Assembly: GCA_028711875.1 (NCBI GenBank)
Contig: JAQTRJ010000079.1
Location: 1 to 8,003, forward strand
From: a bacterium
Lineage (GTDB): Bacteria; Electryoneota; RPQS01
Direction of reading: 5' to 3'
DNA: 8,003 nt
A program made the translations under genes and the position numbers. Below, piece after piece: positions 5,332 through 8,003 of the stretch. The number at the start of each line of letters is the position of its first letter. The first letter of the stretch is position 1. The notes under the pieces are model-generated. The model saw only the letters and a list, made by a program, of their open reading frames with translations, was not told where the DNA came from and searched no databases.

Positions 5332-6597
5332 TCAGCACTTCTTCAGCGCCTGCTCGAGATCGTGGATAATATCCTCCTCCTCCTCGATACCGATGGAGAG
5401 CCGGATGTGACCGTCGCCGATCCCGGCTTTTGCGCGCGCTTCGGGAGCCATCGAAGCGTGCGTCATCGAGGCCGGATGCTGAATCAGCGAGTCCACACAG
5501 CCGAGGCTGACCGCCAGCGAGAAGATGTGCACGTTGTTCATGACTTTCTGCGCGCACGCGTAGCCGCCCTTAATGTCGAAGCCGACCATCCCGCCGAACA
5601 GACGCATCTGCCGTTTGGCGAGTTCATGCTGCGGATGCGATTCCAGACCGGGATAGTAGACCTTCTCCACCTTCGGATGCTGTTCCAGGAAGCGCGCGAT
5701 GGTCATGGCATTCTGGCAGCACTTGTCCACGCGGATCGGCAGCGTTTTCATGCCCAGATTTAAGAGCCAGCAGTCGAACGGCGACGGACTCGGGCCGTGA
5801 TCCTTCATGATCTTGAAGAGCGCGTCCTTGATCCAGTCGTGCCGCGTGACGAGCGCGCCGCCGATGATCGTGCCGTGTCCCGAAAGATATTTCGTCGTGC
5901 TGTGCATGACCACGTCCACGCCGTGGTTGAGCGGCTGCTGCAGATAGGGCGTGGCGAACGTGTTGTCCACCGCCACGACGATCTCGGGATTCACCGCCTT
6001 CACCGTCTTGACCGCGTCTTCGATGTCGGTGATCTCCAAGAGCGGATTGGTTGGCGTCTCGAAAAAGAGCATCTTCGCCTTCGGATGGGCCTTGATCGCT
6101 TTCTTGAGTTCGGCCGGCTTGCAGGTGTTGACGACGACCGGCTTCATGCCGAACTTGGGCGCGACGTCCACGAAAAAGTGATCGCTCGAGCCGTACAGCA
6201 CTGCGCCGCGCAAAAATTCGTCGCCGGGTTTCAAGAGCGCGTAGGTCAGCGACGAAGTCGCCGCCATCCCCGACGAGAACAGCAGCGACGACACGCGCAC
6301 GTTCTCGGGATCGGCCAGTTTGATTTCGCGGCCTTCGAGCGCGTTCAGTTTCGCTTCGGCGACCATCACCGTCGGATTGCCCATGCGGGTGTAGACGAAG
6401 CCTTCGCGCTTCTGGGCGAAGATGTCGGCGCCTTCCTCGGCGTCGTCGAAGGTGAAGGTCGAGGTTTGAAAAATCGCGTTGGTGTGCGACTTGGATTTCG
6501 GCTGTCCGACCTTCTCGCCCGCGTGCAGGCAGCGGGTCGCGAATCCGTACTTGAGGTAGAACAGTTGAATCGCGTCGCGTCGTTTGGAGTCTTCCAT
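5332..6597 (-). CDS. Cys/Met-metabolism PLP-dependent enzyme (cystathionine gamma-synthase / methionine gamma-lyase family)
   Basis: This 421-residue protein is a full-length member of the cytosolic trans-sulfuration PLP family (usual length about 390-430). K236 in HSTTKYLSGHG is the Schiff-base lysine. D211 in DNTFATPYL should hold the pyridine nitrogen. Y69 and R71 in YTRMGNPT bind the cofactor phosphate of the neighbouring subunit, SSGMAA (108-113) is the phosphate loop, Y135-G136 stacks on PLP, and R399 in GHIRLSIGIE binds the substrate carboxylate. The residue matching the active-site Cys of methionine gamma-lyase (after YG) is Ser137, so a gamma-lyase of the classic type is not supported. 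Cystathionine gamma-synthase, gamma-lyase or O-acylhomoserine sulfhydrylase remain possible and cannot be separated here. The ATG at 6597 has only a weak upstream AGGT. A purine-rich tandem repeat lies just upstream of the start. Confidence 0.92.
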   Translation of the reverse strand: MEDSKRRDAIQLFYLKYGFATRCLHAGEKVGQPKSKSHTNAIFQTSTFTFDDAEEGADIFAQKREGFVYTRMGNPTVMVAEAKLNALEGREIKLADPENVRVSSLLFSSGMAATSSLTYALLKPGDEFLRGAVLYGSSDHFFVDVAPKFGMKPVVVNTCKPAELKKAIKAHPKAKMLFFETPTNPLLEITDIEDAVKTVKAVNPEIVVAVDNTFATPYLQQPLNHGVDVVMHSTTKYLSGHGTIIGGALVTRHDWIKDALFKIMKDHGPSPSPFDCWLLNLGMKTLPIRVDKCCQNAMTIARFLEQHPKVEKVYYPGLESHPQHELAKRQMRLFGGMVGFDIKGGYACAQKVMNNVHIFSLAVSLGCVDSLIQHPASMTHASMAPEARAKAGIGDGHIRLSIGIEEEEDIIHDLEQALKKC

Positions 6598-6608
6598 GAG
6601 GGGTACCT

Positions 6609-6660
6609 GAAAATGAAAAATGAAAAAGTAGAAATGAGAAATCAGAAAAGAAAAAATCAG
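6609..6660. repeat. GAAA-core 7-bp degenerate tandem array upstream of the PLP-enzyme gene
   Basis: About seven units near 7 bp long with a GAAA core (TGAAAAA, TGAGAAA, TCAGAAA and variants) run from 12 bp before the ATG at 6597. On the sense strand of the gene they give a pyrimidine-rich leader. The period and core resemble the array at 5201-5242. Confidence 0.65.
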
Positions 6661-6678
6661 AATGGAGTCACGGAAATC

Positions 6679-6698
6679 GCCGAGCCGGGTTCAGCGCA
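6679..6698 (-). repeat. Third palindrome-like motif, outer left copy
   Basis: This 20-bp segment is the exact reverse complement of TGCGCTGAACCCGGCTCGGC at 7586-7605 and identical to 6751-6770. The motif is itself an imperfect dyad. No two-palindrome element is attached to this copy. Confidence 0.75.
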
Positions 6699-6779
6699 GT
6701 ATCCGTTTACGAATACCCGCATCTACCGCGCGTAACCCTCCTCACCCACTGCCGAGCCGGGTTCAGCGCAGAACTATCT

Positions 6780-6848
6780 CCCGGTGGTGACTCTCCAGAG
6801 TCACCCCTTCCGGTGAATAGCGGGCGGGTCTGGAGACCCGCCACGGGG
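6780..6848 (-). repeat. REP-like element, copy B (inverted)
   Basis: Read on the - strand, the element is CCCCGTGG, a perfect GGCGGG-type palindrome (6823-6842), a 17-nt spacer, a perfect GGTGAC-type palindrome (6786-6805), then ACCGGG. It ends 3 bp beyond the transposase stop codon. The sequence between the last palindrome and 6751 matches the type with a short gap to the third motif. Confidence 0.88.
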
Positions 6849-6851
6849 ACA

Positions 6852-7334
6852 TTATGGCATGGTGATCCGCACAATGCCATCACCGCGACCAGCATAGAAT
6901 CCTGCGCTTGACCAGCGGTATTCCGCGGCATCGCCCACCAGCCCTCTTCGCAAGGGATTTTCGTGGATATACCTTAGCTTCACTAACAAAGCATCCCGTC
7001 CCGGCACGGCCATATCGTTGTAATGCTCGCGCCAAAGCGTCTCGCCGTTGTAGCTCGGAGGCCGCAATTTGCGCGAGGTGAATTTCTTGAAGCTTTCCAT
7101 CATCCTTGCCACGCAGAAATCCTCTTCGGGTTGAAACAGCAACGCGTGAATATGATCCGGCATGAGAACGTAACCGTAACATGCTATGTTCCGTTGAGCG
7201 CGCGCGAACTCAAACGACTCCAGAATCGCCCGACATACAGACTCATCCACGAACCACAATCCTCGACTCAGCGTGACCGTCGTCACGAAGTGCACGGAAC
7301 CAGCGCAGTTGAGTTGGGAATGGCGGTTGAGCAT
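6852..7334 (-). CDS. REP-associated tyrosine transposase (RAYT, TnpA_REP, Y1/HUH family)
   Basis: RAYTs are single-domain HUH nucleases related to IS200/IS605 transposases that nick and join single-stranded REP hairpins. The 160-residue protein has the order expected: HFVTTVT strand (15-21), GYVLMPDHIHALL with the metal-binding HxH pair H61/H63 (54-66), FKKFTSRKL helix (82-90), LWREHYNDM (100-108), RYIHENPLRRGLV (121-133) and YRWSSAGFY (139-147). The catalytic tyrosine is most likely Y105 in WREHYND; Y122 is less likely. The ATG at 7334 is the only plausible start; its upstream sequence is repeat DNA with only a weak GGGGG. Inverted REP-like elements lie 3 bp after the stop and 14 bp before the start. 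The reading frame is intact, so the protein may be active. Confidence 0.92.
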   Translation of the reverse strand: MLNRHSQLNCAGSVHFVTTVTLSRGLWFVDESVCRAILESFEFARAQRNIACYGYVLMPDHIHALLFQPEEDFCVARMMESFKKFTSRKLRPPSYNGETLWREHYNDMAVPGRDALLVKLRYIHENPLRRGLVGDAAEYRWSSAGFYAGRGDGIVRITMP

Positions 7335-7576
7335 CTCGGATCATTCGCCCCCGTGGCGGGTCTCCAGACCCGCCCGGGACTTGCGGTTGAGGGGTGACTC
7401 TGGAGAATCACCACCGGGGAAGCCTTCCTCACCCACCGCTAAACCCGGCTCGGCGGCAATGCGGTAGTTGAGTTGGGAATGGCGGTTGAGCATCTCAGAT
7501 CATTACCCCCCGTGGCGGGTCTCCAGACCCGCCCGGGACTTGCGGCTGAGGGGTGACTCTGGAGAGTCACCACCGG
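7307..7576. repeat. Direct duplication of 111 bp at 159-bp offset covering the RAYT 5' end and element
   Basis: Bases 7307-7417 and 7466-7576 align without gaps, with 5 mismatches in 111. The copied block contains the first nine transposase codons (7308-7334 and their remnant at 7467-7493), the upstream leader and a whole two-palindrome element. The second copy is a truncated gene start with no downstream coding continuation. Confidence 0.88.
7349..7419 (+). repeat. REP-like element, copy C
   Basis: The outer arms CCCCGTGG (7349-7356) and CCACCGGGG (7411-7419) are complementary with one bulge. Inside are GGCGGGTCTCCAGACCCGCC (7355-7374), an 18-nt spacer and a GGTGAC-type palindrome (7393-7412) with one unpaired change (AATC for AGTC). 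The whole can be drawn as a three-stem cloverleaf. It lies 14 bp before the transposase start codon. Confidence 0.9.
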
Positions 7577-7605
7577 AAAAAATTTTGCGCTGAACCCGGC
7601 TCGGC
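7508..7605 (+). repeat. REP-like composite element, copy D
   Basis: Perfect GGCGGG-type (7514-7533) and GGTGAC-type (7552-7571) palindromes are separated by 18 nt, followed by a short A/T gap and TGCGCTGAACCCGGCTCGGC (7586-7605). This layout mirrors the left composite at 6751-6848. Confidence 0.9.
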
Positions 7606-7616
7606 GGTCAATTCAA

Positions 7617-7647
7617 TGAGGGTGACTCTGGAGAGTCACCACCGGGG
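7617..7647 (+). repeat. Half REP-like element, copy E
   Basis: Only the second palindrome (perfect, 7621-7640) with its TGAG and ACCGGGG flanks is present; the first palindrome is missing. With the other copies it fills most of the 356-bp gene-free gap (7335-7690), in which no coding signal or clear promoter was seen. Confidence 0.85.
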
Positions 7648-7690
7648 AAGCCTTCCTCACCCACCGCTAAACCCGGCTCGGCGGGAATCG

Positions 7691-8002
7691 TTAATCTGTT
7701 TTTTTATTCCCCAGCTCATCCAGCACCGCCACCGCCCTTCTCAGATGAGGAATCACAATCGAGCCGCCGACGGTGAGGGCTATGGAGAAAATATCGAAGA
7801 ATTCTGCGCGGGTCACGCCGAGTTTATGGCACTGCTCGATGTGATAGCGGATGCAGTCGTCGCAGCGCAGCACCATCGAAGAGACGAGGCCGAGCATCTC
7901 TTTCGTCTTCGCGTCGAGCGCGCCGTCCCGATAGGTCAGCGTGTCCACACCGAAAAAACGCTTGATGGCCGCGTGATCTTCGGCGAGAATTCGTTCGTTC
8001 AT
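7691..8002 (-). CDS. Carboxymuconolactone decarboxylase / AhpD-like family protein
   Basis: This 103-residue alpha-helical protein is of the CMD family. Residues 47-54 (CDDCIRYH) form the CxxC plus His active site seen in AhpD-type alkylhydroperoxidases, where the cysteines reduce peroxide-detoxifying partners. KTKEMLGLVSSMVLR before it and VGGSIVIPHLRRAV after it are typical of small stand-alone members. Those proteins often begin a few residues earlier, and the ATG used here ends one base from the window edge, so the gene may start outside. The exact partner or reaction cannot be given; peroxide or thiol redox chemistry is the best inference from the CxxC motif. It is separated from the transposase gene by 356 bp of repeats. 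Confidence 0.85.
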   Translation of the reverse strand: MNERILAEDHAAIKRFFGVDTLTYRDGALDAKTKEMLGLVSSMVLRCDDCIRYHIEQCHKLGVTRAEFFDIFSIALTVGGSIVIPHLRRAVAVLDELGNKKTD

Positions 8003-8003
8003 T

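Larger units (their letters stand above)
6751..7605. mobile_element. RAYT gene flanked by inverted palindromic elements (REPtron-like unit)
   Basis: The left composite (6751-6848) and right composite (7508-7605) are inverted versions of the same series: a GGCGGG-type palindrome, a GGTGAC-type palindrome, a 9-10 nt gap, then TGCGCTGAACCCGGCTCGGC. A further inverted copy (7349-7419) sits closer in, directly before the transposase gene. Such a RAYT-plus-REP layout is known from enterobacteria and pseudomonads. Whether the whole unit ever moved as one piece is not shown, and no target-site duplication was identified. Confidence 0.7.
7393..7684 (+). repeat. 64-bp direct repeat (second type of element tail)
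   Basis: Bases 7393-7456 and 7621-7684 differ at one of 64 positions. The unit is the GGTGAC-type palindrome, then a spacer containing CTTCCTCACCCACCGCTA and an AACCCGGCTCGGCGG tail. This tail spacing is longer than in copies B and D, so two subtypes of composite element coexist here. Confidence 0.85.

Noticed and set aside
6699..6716. Short imperfect hairpin near GTATCCG/CGAATAC
   Set aside because: There are only seven pairing positions with one mismatch and no associated gene end; this is within chance expectation.
5797..6735. + strand reading frame (312 codons) opposite the PLP-enzyme gene
   Set aside because: The opposite strand carries a full set of catalytic motifs; this product is Arg/His/Val-rich shadow sequence that runs into the purine repeat.
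6751..7605. Complete IS200/IS605 insertion sequence
   Set aside because: The protein motifs (YIHENP, YRWSS) fit RAYTs rather than IS200 TnpA, and the flanking elements are inverted copies instead of distinct left and right subterminal hairpins on the same strand.
7307..7684. CRISPR array
   Set aside because: The repeats are palindromic composites with irregular spacing and partly duplicated spacers, lie next to a RAYT gene, and no cas genes are present.

Overview
The window looks like a chromosomal segment of a GC-rich, Gram-negative, probably uncultivated bacterium. The outer-membrane type beta-barrel protein, the YadA-head/S74 surface protein and the secreted FN3-like protein fit a lineage with an outer membrane, possibly FCB-like. 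Nothing seen fixes the phylum. No rRNA, tRNA or CRISPR array was found.

Left part, + strand (1-1783): the 3' part of a large repetitive surface protein (YadA-head-like GGG repeats, then an S74 self-cleaving chaperone and a coiled coil). One base after its stop begins a small secreted protein with an FN3-like domain. An intergenic stretch (1784-1983) holds a solitary two-palindrome repeat (element A), a GC-rich hairpin, and a promoter region with a 17-bp inverted repeat.

Middle, + strand (1984-5198): a tightly packed four-gene run. It encodes a DtxR/MntR-type metal-dependent repressor, MscL with a C-terminal zinc-ribbon-like tail (7-bp overlap), a DUF3078-like beta-barrel protein (23-bp gap) and a GT39-like membrane glycosyltransferase (overlapping start). 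A strong bidirectional terminator at 5239-5271 ends the run and faces the convergent gene.

Right part, - strand (5332-8002): a Cys/Met-metabolism PLP enzyme, then a REP-associated tyrosine transposase (RAYT, HUH/Y1 family) and an AhpD-like carboxymuconolactone decarboxylase family protein. The RAYT gene is boxed in by inverted copies of the same palindromic repeat: one ends 3 bp beyond its stop and another starts 14 bp before its start codon. Two further copies lie outside on the right, and element A is about 5 kb away. This RAYT plus its palindromic elements (a REPtron-like unit) is the most notable system in the window. A second recurrent feature is a set of degenerate 7-8 bp purine-rich tandem arrays at gene boundaries (1267-1298, 1731-1778, 5201-5242, 6609-6660). 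Two of them lie inside the secreted protein gene.
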